NCBI GenBank assembly: GCA_002914845.1
Contig: JXTC01000598.1
Span: forward strand, 20,162-84,161
DNA from: Trema orientale
Taxonomy: Eukaryota > Streptophyta > Magnoliopsida > Rosales > Cannabaceae
DNA: 64,000 nt
Direction of reading: 5' to 3'
Part shown: one piece after another, positions 36,179 to 49,100 of the stretch
How the letters are laid out: every line of letters starts with the position of its first letter
Numbering within the stretch: position 1 is the first letter of the stretch
Made by a program: the position numbers and the translations under genes
Notes under the pieces: model-generated
The model's database searches: none
What the model saw: only the letters and a program-made list of their open reading frames with translations
Told to the model about the DNA's origin: nothing

Positions 36179-38040
36179 AAGTTCCACATAAAAATGTTAA
36201 TAGTTATACATAAAATGGAAAAATGTTCTCAAAAAACAAAATAATATTCTAGTGTCACCAATTGCTACTGACTTTAATACTTTCACATATGGAGGGATGG
36301 TTTAACCTTCGCAAACACTAGAAAACTCATAAACAAAATAAAAATCTAAAAAACTTTGAAAAAATGAGATTAACTATCATAATTTATGATCATTTTTTTA
36401 AAAGTTAAAAGGGAATTGATGGTGCCCTCACGCTCCCCACCTAGTTTTCGCCACGATAACCTATCGAGTGTAACAATCTTTATTTGGGACCACAGGTGGT
36501 ACGATAACAGTCCTATCTCCATTCCTTCGTTAGCTAGCAGGATAGGGGTGCTTATTGATATGATCCACTCATTGGAGGACACGATCTTAGCTAGAGTGAC
36601 TCATAGGGTCCACCCCTGACCAAGCGAAGGCTCCAGGTAGGCACCCTTGTTGCTATGCCATCACCACTGATGGTACTTATGATTATTTTTTACTACTTAA
36701 ATAAGTAATATTACTTGCACTTAAAAGAAAAAGTTAAGTTATATTACTTAAATACGAGAAGCAATATCTTATCTTATTTGATTGATATTTTAAGTTTCTA
36801 TCATATGTGCCTATTGTAGTATTTATGGAGGATAATACATTTGTATTTTCATCATTAACTAATTTTGTTCAATTTCACATGTTGACAAGGCTGGAGAAAT
36901 TTGTATTAGAATTCTAATTCAAAGGTTTGAATTGTAATCTTTAAATGTATATAACGGGTACTTTTTCTAACAAAGTAAACACCGATTGAGTTCCTATATA
37001 TATGTTGCAGTAAGCAAATTTGATATTAATACATAACCATTAGGTGGCAAATTTGATATTAATACATAACCATTAGGTGGTCAATTAGAACAATAGTTGT
37101 CACTACTATAGGTAGGTGACGATGAGGAAAAAGCTAAAAAGTTGCCTTTTCTAAATTAAATTTAAAGTGTCCATGCCAACGTAATAATATATATTGCCCT
37201 CGTGGTCTTATCTTATGGTCAAACTCTATATCCGGTGCATAATTTTGTTGGGATTATGTATGGTCAAAATGCAAGTGTGTGAAAAATCAAAGATAAGAGG
37301 AAAATGCGCGCAGGCAAAAGGAGGAAATTAAGCCTTCAAACTAACGACCGAGGGAACAAATGGAGAAGCAAATATATAATAAACCGGGATATCAAAAATG
37401 TCCTTCTCTAGTGTTGGATATATTACACAAAAAAACAAAAGCTAAATTCTTTTATTCCTCTTTGACTCTGACCCTCTTCAGTACTTTGACAGATATATGT
37501 AGATTACTAATTAATTAGTATATTACATATGAGATAGAAAAAGACGAAAAATAACCAATTAATATATGTGTATATTTATATATGTAAATATGTTCGTGTT
37601 ATAAACAGTAGTTATACAGTTAAATGGTAAAATTGACAGTTGATTTTTAAGCTTTGTACAGTTTGTTCCCTTCATCCTAATAAGGCGATATTTAGGAAAA
37701 AGGGTCTCCCATTCAACGGACATTTTACAACCCTTTTCTCATTAAATCATGATATTCATAATATTCTCGGTGAGAACCCGACATAACGCCCGCCCCCTAC
37801 CTAGTAATTTATTTCTACGTACGTACTTATAATTTACTTCTTTTTACTTGTATTAATAATATATAATAGTATAGTTCTTAACAAAAAGCTAAGTTACAGC
37901 CCCTAATTAAGTGTGATGATCATACTTAATTTTTTTTAAGAGTTTTTTTTCTTAGTTGGAATATTGTATTATTGTTTTCTTGTCTTTATTTCTGTGCCAT
38001 CTTCCTTTAAGCCAGCAGTATTGCACTCATCCACACCTCT
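36179..38040. other. Intergenic DNA with one GC-richer island
   Basis: Mostly AT-rich and without genes. The stretch 36415-36665 is clearly richer in G and C than its surroundings and begins and ends with GATGGTG.../...CATCACCACTGATGG. No protein similarity is recognised in any frame; it may be a fragment of a transposon. Confidence 0.45.
37015..37080. repeat. Exact 33-bp tandem duplication
   Basis: Two adjacent identical copies of a 33-bp unit starting CAAATTTGATATTAATACAT, at 37015 and 37048. Confidence 0.95.
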
Positions 38041-38470
38041 CTCTCATTCCTTTAACCTAATTTCTCTCTCTATTCTCTCTATCTAATCTATCTATCTATC
38101 TATCTATCTATCTTTAAACCAACACATCGTGCCCTTGAAGCCAAGAAAGCTGGTAACTTCCGTTGTCTGTCTGCCTTTCCTGAGTGACCGGTTGTCTTCT
38201 TTCATTTGTCACTGAAGGAAATTAACCTTCTTCTTCTCTACCCTAAAGGTTTGCTTAATTCCCTTTCTTCTTCTCTCTCTGTCTTTTTTTTTTCCCATTT
38301 CATTCTTTTCATAATTTTTTTTCCCCTTTCTTCTTCTTCTTCTTCTTCTTCTTCTTCTTCTTCTTCTCCTTTCTTCTGTTAGAATCTTTTGAATAGTCTC
38401 TTCTTCTTCTTCTTTTTCATCTCTCCTTTCTTCTGTTAGAGTCTTTTGAATAGTCTCGGATCTTTGTTGA
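38041..38470 (+). promoter_or_regulatory. Pyrimidine-rich region upstream of the NAC gene, with (TCTA)n, (TTC)n and a 57-bp duplication
   Basis: TC-rich DNA with a (TCTA)7-type run at 38087-38114, a (TTC)13-type run at 38329-38367 and a 57-bp duplication (units starting at 38366 and 38423, each CTCCTTTCTTCTGTTAGA). TC-rich tracts are common near plant transcription starts, so this could be the promoter/5' UTR of the NAC gene. A possible 5' UTR intron would run from AAAG|GTTTGC near 38249 to TTTCAG at 39850. This is inference only. Confidence 0.35.
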
Positions 38471-38984
38471 AGAACTTCCTATATTCAAGTTTTTTGAGTC
38501 ACTTTAAGTTTTTAAAGTCCTAAAGAATATAGCAAACCTAGATGTTATCCTTTATCGACTTATTCATAATTTCTTTAGTAGATGTAGTGTGTGTATTAGT
38601 GTATACATTGATTTTTATGTGTATTTTTCACCATATGTGTGTATGTGTATATATATAAGCTATATATGCTTTTACCAGGGAAATTAAACGAACAAAAGTA
38701 GCGTGCATGGTAGTAGTCTAGTACCAAATCTATCTTGATGAGGTGCTGGATTGATCTACGTTCTCTTGTTTTTGTTTTTTCTTTTTTGTTCTTTCCTCCT
38801 CTTCTTCCTCTTCTTTGGTTTGGATATGATCAGTTCGAATTTGGAGCTGAACTACAAGACAAACACGTATGTAAACTACCATTACTTAGGGAATCTATTT
38901 TTGTCCCTACTACGTCCATGCAGACATACAATAAAGGGATTTAGGGTTTGAAGGGTTTCACTTACACGGATCTATAAATACATA

Positions 38985-38987
<3 letters not shown>

Positions 38988-39018
<31 letters not shown>
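38988..39018. repeat. (AT)n microsatellite
   Basis: AT dinucleotide run; shorter runs occur at 39152-39171 and 39527-39543. Confidence 0.9.
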
Positions 39019-39021
<3 letters not shown>

Positions 39022-39526
39022 CGATCTTAAGTCATGGACTTTAAGATAATCAGGGTTCTTCGTTCACTTTTGAGGTCATATAGAAGACAAGTTAATTTTC
39101 CAAAATATGTCAACTACTTTCAGGCTTATACCGGCTTAGATTACGTCATGCATATATATATATATATATATGCAGAATATGGCGCATGGTTGCAGCAAAT
39201 CATTATTGAAGTCTTTTAGCTTTTAGTTTTTTTAGTTTCTTTTTTTTTTTTGATGTTTATCTTTTTTCTTTCGGGGATTGTATTATAAAATTTTATATGT
39301 CAGAATCCGAATTTCACAGATGTTTTTGATCAGTTGTTTTTGGATTATTTTTATTTATAAAAATTTACGATCTAGTGCCTTCAATTCTAGTTGTTCTTGA
39401 TTTAGGTTATGGTAACTGGTTACTATAAGTTATACGTTAAATCTTTAATCTAATTTTACGCTTGAGTTTCTAGGCGTGGACTACCTTTGATTCAAACATA
39501 TATACACATATCCACAAAGATGTATA

Positions 39527-39580
39527 TATATATATATATATATAAAGAGAGAGAGAGAGAGAGACACACACACACACACA
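39527..39580. repeat. Compound (TA)n(GA)n(CA)n microsatellite
   Basis: Three dinucleotide repeats follow each other: TA, then GA (39547-39563), then CA (39564-39579). Confidence 0.9.
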
Positions 39581-39915
39581 TAGCTAGCTAGTTATAAGTT
39601 CAGTTGGATGCTTATAGAGCGCTTCTGATTGAGCTTAATTTCTCTTTCGTTTTTATTCTTCAATTAGTTACGAGCTACATATATAAACATGTTTCTTTTT
39701 GTTTTGGAGTAAATATACTATACTTCTTTTTATGAATTATTATTAAGTACTGACATGCATGTATTTATATAAAAATCAAGTTGTTATTGTCTTGATCCAA
39801 AACATTGTATTATAAACAATTTCTGAAGGATTTTATTCCTCAAATTTCAGGAGACAAAATCGAGAACTTATTATTAAATATATACTAAGTTCTAGAGATT
39901 ATCATATATCAAAAT

Positions 39916-41854
39916 ATGAATATGGGAGGAGGCAGTAACGGGCAACTGACGGTTCCTCCAGGCTTCCGATTCCACCCAACAGATGAGGAGCTTCTCTACT
40001 ATTATCTAAGAAAGAAGGTATCCTATGAACCCATTGACCTTGACGTCATCAGAGAGGTTGATCTCAACAAACTCGAGCCTTGGGATCTGAAAGGTACTAT
40101 TTATAAATATATATATGTATATATATATATATCTACACATACATGCATACATATGCAAATGCACTAGCTCAGTAGCTCTCTCTATATATATATATATAGT
40201 ACTTCACGATGAAGAGTATACTGATTAGTATTAGTATAATATAAATGTTGTACAGAGAAATGTAGAATAGGATCAGGGCCACAAAATGAGTGGTACTTCT
40301 TTAGCCACAAGGACAAGAAATATCCCACTGGAACCCGGACAAACCGGGCAACTGCGGCCGGCTTCTGGAAGGCAACTGGGAGGGACAAAGCCATCCACCT
40401 CAGTGATGCCAAGAGGATTGGAATGAGGAAAACCCTCGTGTTCTACACGGGCCGTGCTCCCCACGGCCAGAAGACTGACTGGATCATGCATGAGTATCGC
40501 CTTGACGACAATGACAATGCTGATCAGATTCAGGTACTACTAGCTAATTAATAAAACTTGAGAGTTGAGTAATCAACTATGAAAAGTTCGCCTTCCACTA
40601 TGTTGATAATGTTATAGGCATTACTTCTAAAAACTTTTCGTTTTCTTTTTTTTTTTTTTTTTTGCGTACATTGCAATATTATTAGTGATGACACTATATA
40701 TGTACGCAAGATCTACACTAATCATTGTTTGCATATGGATCAAGATCATTTGAGAAAAAGAGTCGTACTCTTGTTAGAGAAAATTGTTGCTTTTTCGTGT
40801 GTTTGTTTTAATTTTAAATGAAAAAGTTTATATCCCCATTGACATGAATATACGTAGTTCTATTAGACTGACTGTACCTTGTTAATTAGTATGAGAAAAG
40901 GGGACCCGTATGATCATATATACATCAATTGTTAGGCAGGTATATACAGGCATCGTGTTCTAACTGTAGACACTAATTGCAGCTCTTTTTGATGACATTA
41001 ATTCGATTCCACGATCACACCTTTTTCAACTATGTTAAGAAAATAGTAACACGTATGATATAGATTTCTATTTGGACAGGACATTGTTTAATTTGAATAT
41101 ATTGACAAAAAATATATAATATATATAGTCACCTTCGTGTAATGTATTCTCACTAAAAGCTATATAGATTACTAAAATTAGAGCTCGGTCAGGTCCATTA
41201 ATTAACTGATAATCACATAATTATTGCCTGTTTGTTTAGCAGGAGGATGGTTGGGTTGTGTGCAGAGTGTTCAAGAAAAAGAACCATAACAGAAGTTTCC
41301 AACCAGAAATCGCTGATCATAACAATCAAGAAGACGTATCCTATCAACAAATGAAGGCTAGTGGTTCTTCTTCTGCCCCACTAATAGTAGACCATCATCA
41401 CCATCAGCCAAAACATCTCCAACAACTATATGATAATTATGCTTTTGATCATCACGCCTCCATGCACCTCCCACAGCTCTTCAGCCCGGAGTCTCATGCC
41501 GTCAATCCGGCCGCATTCGTCTCGCCTGCTGCCGGTATCTCCTTGAGCACAATGGACCTCGAGTGTTCCCAGAACTTGTTGAGGCTGACATCCAACGGCT
41601 GTGGAGGATTGCAGGTTCCGCCGGAGCGGTTCAACGGCGGAGATTGGACGTTTTTGGATAAGCTTCTTGCGAATTCCCATCATCATCATCAGCAGCAGCA
41701 GCATCATCTAGCTCAAGCCAAGTGTCACCCTTCCTCGTCGTCTGATCAAGTTGCTCATGATCATGATCATGTGGGCAGTACTACTTCAACCCAGAGATTA
41801 TTTCCATTTCAATACCTTGGCTGCGACAGTGACATATTGAAATTTTCCAAGTAG
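39916..41854 (+). CDS. SMB: NAC transcription factor, SOMBRERO/BEARSKIN clade (355 aa)
   Basis: Three exons, 39916-40093, 40256-40533 and 41243-41854 (TAG), join in frame with GT..AG introns. The NAC domain covers residues about 13-168. It shows [19 protein letters not shown] (subdomain A), [15 protein letters not shown] (B), [20 protein letters not shown] and [14 protein letters not shown] (C), [20 protein letters not shown] (D) and [15 protein letters not shown] (E). The variable C-terminal half has His/Gln-rich runs (residues 203-206 and about 298-308), [10 protein letters not shown] and a terminal [17 protein letters not shown]. The domain sequence and tail fit SMB and its paralogues BRN1/BRN2, which drive root-cap maturation and cell-wall change in the nucleus-controlled differentiation programme. 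SMB itself is the best guess; BRN1/2 remains possible. A second in-frame ATG at 39922 could also start translation. No defect is seen. Confidence 0.93.
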
Positions 41855-42689
41855 ATAAATATATATATATTTTTATGTTATGATTGGAAAATTCTGTAAC
41901 ACAATCGACAATATATTAAGCTATAAGAGGCCGTTGTGTCTTAATTGATTTAATATTATTAGTAGAGGAGGAATTAATTTCTGTTTATTAATTTTTTTTT
42001 TTCTCTCGTTTACTTTAATTGATATACATTGATTTGCTTGTCTAGGTATCCTAATATGTATGTATTTATAGCTAAGTTGATCATATATACCTAATTTAAG
42101 CAGACATATAGGCTGAATATTCATTTTTTGGTTTTAATGATCTTATTACAACCGAATCTGAGCCAGTAGTAGAAAGGAAAATTCATACGTTGGAATTTAA
42201 TGAAATTATTTTACAAAAGTATAGTGAAAAAAGTTTCTTTTTTTCTAAACTTTTTAAAACAAGAAATTGTGGAAGAAAATGACAATCGAGGAAGAACTCA
42301 TAAAATTATCCAAAAGTTAATTTTTACTATTTAAAATCACTCATCAAGAATGAATGCTAAAAAGATCGAGCACTTAAAAAGTTTAATCGTCCCTTTACAG
42401 TTCTCAAAATATCCTCATATTTACAAAATCATTTATTATTAATAAAACTCTCTCATATATCTACTTGTACATACTAATAATCATGGCTAAATATTTATTG
42501 AAGAAATCGAAGACAAACAGTACGAATACGAACTCAGACGGGACAAATAGGACCGCGAATAATAACTCTAGTAATGTTACTAGCCAGTTGAAGGTCTATC
42601 TCAATCCTGTAAACTTGGAAGAGGGAAAATAAGAGGAGGTGAGTATTCATATGTTTAGTAGGAATTTAATTACCTCTTTGAATAGATGC
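41855..42689. other. 3' flank of the NAC gene
   Basis: AT-rich DNA with no recognised gene or repeat boundary. Confidence 0.55.
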
Positions 42690-44135
42690 AATCTTTCAAA
42701 CCTGAATGGTTAGTACCAGTCTGTCGTCAACTTACGAAAATTAATTACCTGACTTAAACTATCCTAACAATCTAATATAGCAGTAAGAAAGGGTCGATCC
42801 CACAGAGAACCGGTTATAGTAAATTAAATTTTAATTAATCTTAGTTAACTGAATGGGAGATTTTGAATTCAAATAAAACATAAAACAAAATAAACTAAAG
42901 TAAAGAATACCAAATAATTAAACAATAGTTAAGAACATGCATTCACCACTAACCATTTTATCAACCTAGCTATTTGAACCCTACTGTTACTATTCTATTG
43001 AGAAATAAAATTTTTTCCTTCTAGCATATTAGACAAACAACCTAATCTTCCTATCAAAATATTGGCAAATGCACAATTAATCAATAGAAGCATTAAATAT
43101 CAAGGATTAAGTCAATCTAAATTTAAGAGTCTACAAACATAGAACATCCTAATCTATGCCATATTTTCTATCATAATTAATCTATTCAAATGTCATCAAT
43201 TAACTATGAATTACCGCATAAGATTTAAGCCTAGTAAACACTCAAACTTAAATCTAGCAATATATAATCCACATAAACCATTTAGTTGGCTACTCAAATA
43301 ATAGACATGAATTATAATGATAAATAAAGCACAAGATAATATGAACAACCTCAATTTATTGAATAAAAAACAATAGGTCCCCAAAACAAAGGAATTGACT
43401 ACATGGCTAGAGCTTCAACAACTCTTAGCTAATAAGAAAACTAGCCTAAAATGATTATGAAATTGGAAGACATGTTAATTAGAAAACAAAGGAAGAATGA
43501 TACAAAACACTTAGGAAGAGGGCAGCAATTCTGAACGGGAGCCTCCCTTATCGCAAGCGTCTCAATATCCTTCTCTCTCTCCTCTCTCTAGGCACTCTAG
43601 GGTTCTAGGCAGTTTCTCTCTCAATCTCACACTTGGGTCTCTCCAATTCTGACCTAGAATGAGCCTTATATAGTCCATGACTCGTCAATGGCATAATTGC
43701 AATTAATTGGATGAATTAGAGACCTAAGAGAACTTAGATTTAACAAAAACATCGTATGTACGGACTACTGGTTCATATGAGGCTCAACGCAAGGGCACTG
43801 CGCTGAGTTTTAGGAGGTCCTGGGTTTTTATGCCAGCACTGCGACACTTACGGCGCCAGACCCTTTTCAGCTCGGTTTTACTTCTCTTCCTAATTTTTCC
43901 CCTTTTTCACTCCAATTTCGTTCCTTTGTCTCCTTTTTCACTCCAATTTCGTTTCTTTGTCTCCTTTTTCTCCAAAAATACCTAAAGATAAAAAAAAAAA
44001 CAGCTAAAATTAGGCTAAAAATATAAATAAACAAATAATGAGGACACTAATAAATAACAAAAATAGATAAAAAGTGAAAGAAATACATTCAAAGAATTAC
44101 AAATGATTAAATGTAATTAGTTATACACACACTCG
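42690..44135 (-). mobile_element. Diverged LTR fragment (minus orientation)
   Basis: It keeps the order of motifs of the 1.57 kb LTRs: AAGAAAGGGTCGATCCCACA near the left end, a stretch of AAACAAAATAAACTAAAGTA type, the TCTCTCTCTAGGCACTCTAGG region, a GC patch with GCACTGCGCTGAG and GGCGCCAGA, and ATACACACACTCGA at the right end. It is more distant than the other copies. TSD and boundaries are unclear. Confidence 0.6.
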
Positions 44136-45099
44136 AAGAATCTAAAGTGAGATGAGGTTGACATTTAAATTGAAATTCTAGATAGTTGTAGTGTTTAGAG
44201 TTTTTCTATGAGTTTTAAATATGTGAAATCTTTGAGGCAAGTTCTGCGAGTTAAAATAGGTCATTAATGCTAAATTTTTTAAAATTTTGTGTTCAGAATT
44301 TCTTTAGGTTTTTCTTTCTTTCTTTTACTTGGGACTAGCAAAAATTCAAGTTTAGAAGTATGATAACTCTATGAAAATAGAGTTATTTATGCTTCCTTTA
44401 CATATAAAAAGTGTGTCTTAAGTTTTTTAGCGTTGTTTTAAAAATAGATTTATGTTATTTTATTTTAAAATTGATTTTTAAGTATTTAAAATTTAATATT
44501 TTATTTTATCCAACTATCCTTTCTCTTCTTTTATTTAATTTGATTTAGGTTTTAAATTAATTTAGGTTTAATTCAATTTAATTTAAACGAAAAAAAGTAA
44601 AAATCTCGGTAAAAAAAAACCTGATGCATGGATATAAAGTGGAGGGCATGTGTGTTTTTTAACCACATGATCAAGCTCTTGATGTAGCAGGCTAGCGTGT
44701 GTAGTGCACTCGAGTTAACGAGCGAGTGGAGGCAGGCCGATCAGCAAAATGTGGGGCTTAGGAGTATCAGGTTGCTGTCTTTTTTTCTAGGTGTGTCGAA
44801 TTCAATGTGGATGGACCTTCGATGCAACTGGCTTCTGCTCTAATCACATTACGTTAACTCAGCCACGTTAAATCTGCTTTTTGCTGCAACCAATCAGCTT
44901 CTGGGAATGTGCCCAGCTTATGTGATTCCGTCACAGGGGATTATCTTGGATCAAAATTTGGAAAAAAAAAAGGAAAGGAAAAGGGAAAAAAAAAAAGAAG
45001 TGGAGGCCACAGAGAACTAGCTAGCGCCACAGCGTTGCGAGTCCAAAGATTTTAAAATAACATTTTATTTATATATGTATATCCAGATGTTATGATTGA
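44136..45099. other. Non-coding DNA, probably an old LTR fragment
   Basis: The composition and order (T/A-rich TTTATTTAATTTG region, then a mixed-composition stretch at 44630-44940) resemble the U3 part of the plus-orientation LTR at 11220-12416, but no long identical block is seen. No gene is recognised. Confidence 0.3.
45091..45099. repeat. Left TSD of the 15.5 kb MULE
   Basis: TATGATTGA matches TATGATTAA at 60587-60595 at 8 of 9 positions. Confidence 0.7.
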
Positions 45100-45150
45100 G
45101 GGGCCGGATAATGTCCTGCCCGGCTTAAAAAGGGGACCGGTCCCGTAGCA

Positions 45151-46148
45151 AATCTTAGCCATTGAGGATTAAAATGATTTAATCCAAGGGCTAGGGTTAA
45201 AAGTCTTAGATTTGTGGGGTTTTGTTAACTGACACAAACTGCCTAGGTGGGCCATAGGAGTATGAGACTTGGCAACCGATTTATTGGCAAGGGGATATTA
45301 TCTCTCTCTTATTTTTTTCTTTTTCCTGAGAGGATATCACCTCTTTCTCACTTTGTGTCAGCCTTGTTCCCATTGCTCTGTCATGGAGGCTGCTACGAAC
45401 GAAGAGGTAGCAATAATTTTTGGAGCTGTTGATTGTATTTCTTATTCGCGAAAGAAGAATAGAACCGAAGTCACTGCAGAATAGAAGATTAGTGGAGGTG
45501 GAGGTTGTCGTGGGTACTCTGCTTCGAAGGGCTTCTTAACCCAGACAAGATATAACTTTTTGACTTCTTGTAAACAATTTGGGTATAAGAAAGTAGGATT
45601 TTTTCCCCCCTTAATATAAGCAATTTGATTGTAGTTCGTATTTGCAATGTGTACACCCATTTCCTTTGGTAGATGCCTACTAATTTCTTAAAGTAACCCT
45701 AAATTGTAGTTCAAGTTTGGACTTTTGTTTCTGTTTTTTTTTTTCCTCAGGTTTTTGAAATTTGAGGTTTGTTTGATTTTATTCATATAGAATAGTGCTG
45801 TGTGACATGTAGTTTTTTGTTGTGGAAATAGTTCTTTGAATGTGATAAGGATATACGGGTATCTAGAACCCTTGCATGTAATACCTATGTGCGTGAGGAT
45901 GTGTTTGTTGGTTTTAGAATTGAGGGATAGCTAAAAGACTGTATTTTTTTTTTTGTTTTTGTCTTCAGGGACCCAATTAATGTTGTTTTACTTGAATTAT
46001 AGGACCTATTGAATAGAACCTTGAAGAGTAATTGTGCATGTTTGTCTCTATAGATTACAGACAAGATTTGGTAGTTTATTATGATGGTAAAGAATTTCGT
46101 TGTTTATATTCTCATCATGAAACTTTAATATGTGAAGTCTAGGAAAAA
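45151..46148. other. 5' non-coding part of the MULE
   Basis: T-rich leader-like DNA upstream of the Ulp1-like gene. Short open frames at 45247-45484 overlap each other and show no recognised similarity. The Ulp1 promoter is probably here. Confidence 0.5.
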
Positions 46149-49100
46149 ATGCCTCCAAAGGGCCGTGGTAAGAATAAGGAAGTTAATTCGAAGAAATCAA
46201 CGCATTGGAATAATTTCTGGTAAGTTTGTTAGATTATTGTGTGTTAATGTTAAGAATAATTGAATCCAACTTTTTTGATTAGAGTGCTATATTTGCAACA
46301 AGAGTCATTATAGTACTTTTAAGAGCCAAAACATGGATAAGATAGAGGATGAGGGAATTTATTTACTTGTTTAGAACCAGTTTGACATGTTGTCCTAAAG
46401 TGAGTATTGATTATTAAAATTTTTCTGTAATTACAGGTTCGTAAGGCTTTTTCAAAGGTGTATGCCAAGTTAAAGCCTGAAGAGAAAGCAAATTATGGAG
46501 ATATTGTAGAGGAGTTTGGTAGTTCTCAGAGGGAGGTATCTCATGGAGAACGTGATTTGCAGGCCGAGAGTAAGGATGTGAAAGAAAGAGAACTCCATAG
46601 TCGCTGCTCATTTGATAGGTTGCATAGAATATTTAATTTTTTAACCCCTGCACAGAAGGAAGCTGTTAGGCAAGCTGGATTTGAGACATTCTTGCGTAGG
46701 GATGTTCCATATGTGAGCACAAGTTTGGTTAAGTGTTTAGTTGAAAATATCAATCCTTCTCGATGCACACTTACTCTTAATGGGAAGAAATACACAATGT
46801 CGGCATCTAATTTTGAGTATGTTATGGAGATAAAGGATAGCAGTGAAAGTATTGAATTCTAAGGTGCTGTAGATATATAGATTTGAAGGATGGTATAACC
46901 GAAGAAAAATTGCAGATATCTATGACAGATTTAGAGAAACAATTAGAGGACTCGCAAGATGCCGATGAGCTGTTTGTTGCGAGGTTTACATTGGTTGCTA
47001 TTGGGACAGTTTTATGTCCTCTATCAGAGATCTACCTTAGCAGTTCGTATTTTATGCTGTGAATGATACAAGGAACTTAGGGAGGAAGAACTAGGCAAGT
47101 CATGCTGTCCGTCATCTTATAGAGTCTATTAGACGCTACCAGGTCAATAAAGCCAAGAATTTGTCTGGATGCACATTATACTTGCAGGTGTATATGGTTA
47201 TTTCTTGCGAAAGGGGGTTGGTATTTTATAATTGTTGTGCATGTTTATAACTGGATTCTATTTTCTTTTTTGTTTTTTTATTTTTTGGTGTAGCTATTTT
47301 ATCTAGACCATGTGCAGTGGGAAAATGGTCTAATTGACAGGACAATAGCTCTAATTGATTTCCGAGATTCCCAGAAGTGTAGTCGGGTTATGAAGTGGAT
47401 TCGCAATGTCGGTGGATTTACTAGCCCAGAGGTAATCATAGTTTTTGTAACGGGATATTAGTGTCAAAATTATTTATGGTGAAATTGATAGCAGAACATG
47501 AAGAGTTTTAAAGTAGAATTAGTTAATTGAAATTAGTTTTTGCAGGATTTAGAATGTTCATTAAAATAATTTAGTAGTAACGGGTTTAGTGAGTTAGCAC
47601 AGTCAATTTGGGATTATATGGTATTAATCATAATAACTGTGTGCTTTTTTTTATTGCAGGTTCCATTGCTAAAACCTGGGAAAGAGAAAGATCAATTATG
47701 TCCCACTAGGGATGTAAAGTTAAAGAAACTTGTACCAATGAAATATTTGAAGAAAGATGCTCCCTCACCTTCCGGATATCTTGGTCATAATATAGGCCAT
47801 TCTACTGAAAAAAAGGATAATGATGAACTCATGGTTCTAAAGAATGAAGTAGCCACGTTAAGGTCGATTGTAGTTGGGTTTCCTGACCATGTTGTCAAGA
47901 TAATAGAGAAGGAGGCTGAGAAGACAAGGAACACACTCATTGTAGAGGTGAAAAAAATGGTTGAGTCTATGATAAGCCAGAGGTTTGTCAGGACAAAAGA
48001 AGACGAGAATGTGTTGAGTATGGATGAGGGTGATAATTTTATTGAGACATCCATCGAAAACATTCGTATGTCTTGTGGAGCCACGTCAAAGGCCAAAAGT
48101 GCAGCTACCTCTAAGGGTAAGAGGATTGCTGAAGAATTTGATGAAGAAACAACAATAGGTGAAGAGCTGAGCCCATTTGAAAAAGATAGGTACAGTAGCG
48201 AGGGGAGCCCAATTAAGGAAGGAACCCCAGTTACAAAAGGCAGCTCATCACTGGAGGCCACATTAAAGGATTTGACAGCATTATGTAAGAAGAAGATGGT
48301 TCCAGTTGTGTTAAAGTGTGAAGTTGTTGAGAGAAAGGCGGAGAAGAGTAGTGGAAACAAAAAGCGCGTGCTCATGGATGAGAGTACATGGTATGCAGAT
48401 TTTACAAAGTCAAATGGTTTTACAGTTGGCCCTTTCAAGGTCCGAGATGAAGCTGCTCGTGTTGAAGTTTTCAAGGTTGCTTTCTTTGTGCTCAGTAGCA
48501 CATTGGACTCAGGGTAATGAACATATGTTTGAGAATTATTATACTATATTATTATTTTAGTATTTAGTAATGGAAATTTTCAAAATTTGAATTGATAGGT
48601 ACGAGGTGGCATTATATGGGAAAGTGTCTGTGAATAAAAAATCTGCAGGTTACTTGTGTCCAGGTGGAGAGATATTAGGCTGCGTAAGTATATATTTTAG
48701 TTAGCTTAATATTTGTTTTGCTGAAGTGGAGTGTAAATGTATATGGTAGCTGTTCTCATAATTGATTTTTCTTTTGGCGTAATCAGATTATTGACTGCTA
48801 TTGTCAAATTCTTTCCCATGAGGAACGAGAGCGCTGTAAGCCTGCAAAACCAAAAGTTTGGTATATGCCTATGCAAGTATCGGTAAGAATTTAATTTACT
48901 ATTGCCACAGCAAGGCAGTTAGTTATTCTATTACTAATGATTGCAAATTTTTTGTATGGGGGCAGCAAAAGTAATTAGGTATTTGTATGAATATTACTTG
49001 CATGGCAAGGGAGCAAGAGTGGAGTAAATTGCATTTTGGTGATTTGAAGATTTGTGAACAAGTTTCCATTGAGTTTGATTTATTTTGAACTTGTTTTTGT

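Noticed and set aside
40182-40491. Two minus-strand frames in NAC exon 2
   Set aside because: Shadows of the conserved NAC domain.
41426-41707. Minus-strand frame in NAC exon 3
   Set aside because: Shadow of the His/Gln-rich coding strand.
45100-45150. GGGACCGGTCCC as a transcription-factor palindrome only
   Set aside because: The palindrome alone could match in either orientation, but its flanks (AAAAGGG on one side, GT(A/T)GC on the other) and the 9-bp flanking duplication fit a terminal inverted repeat better.
47785-48501. 238-codon minus-strand frame
   Set aside because: Antisense of the large Ulp1-like exon, whose plus-strand frame continues the protein in both directions and has splice sites.
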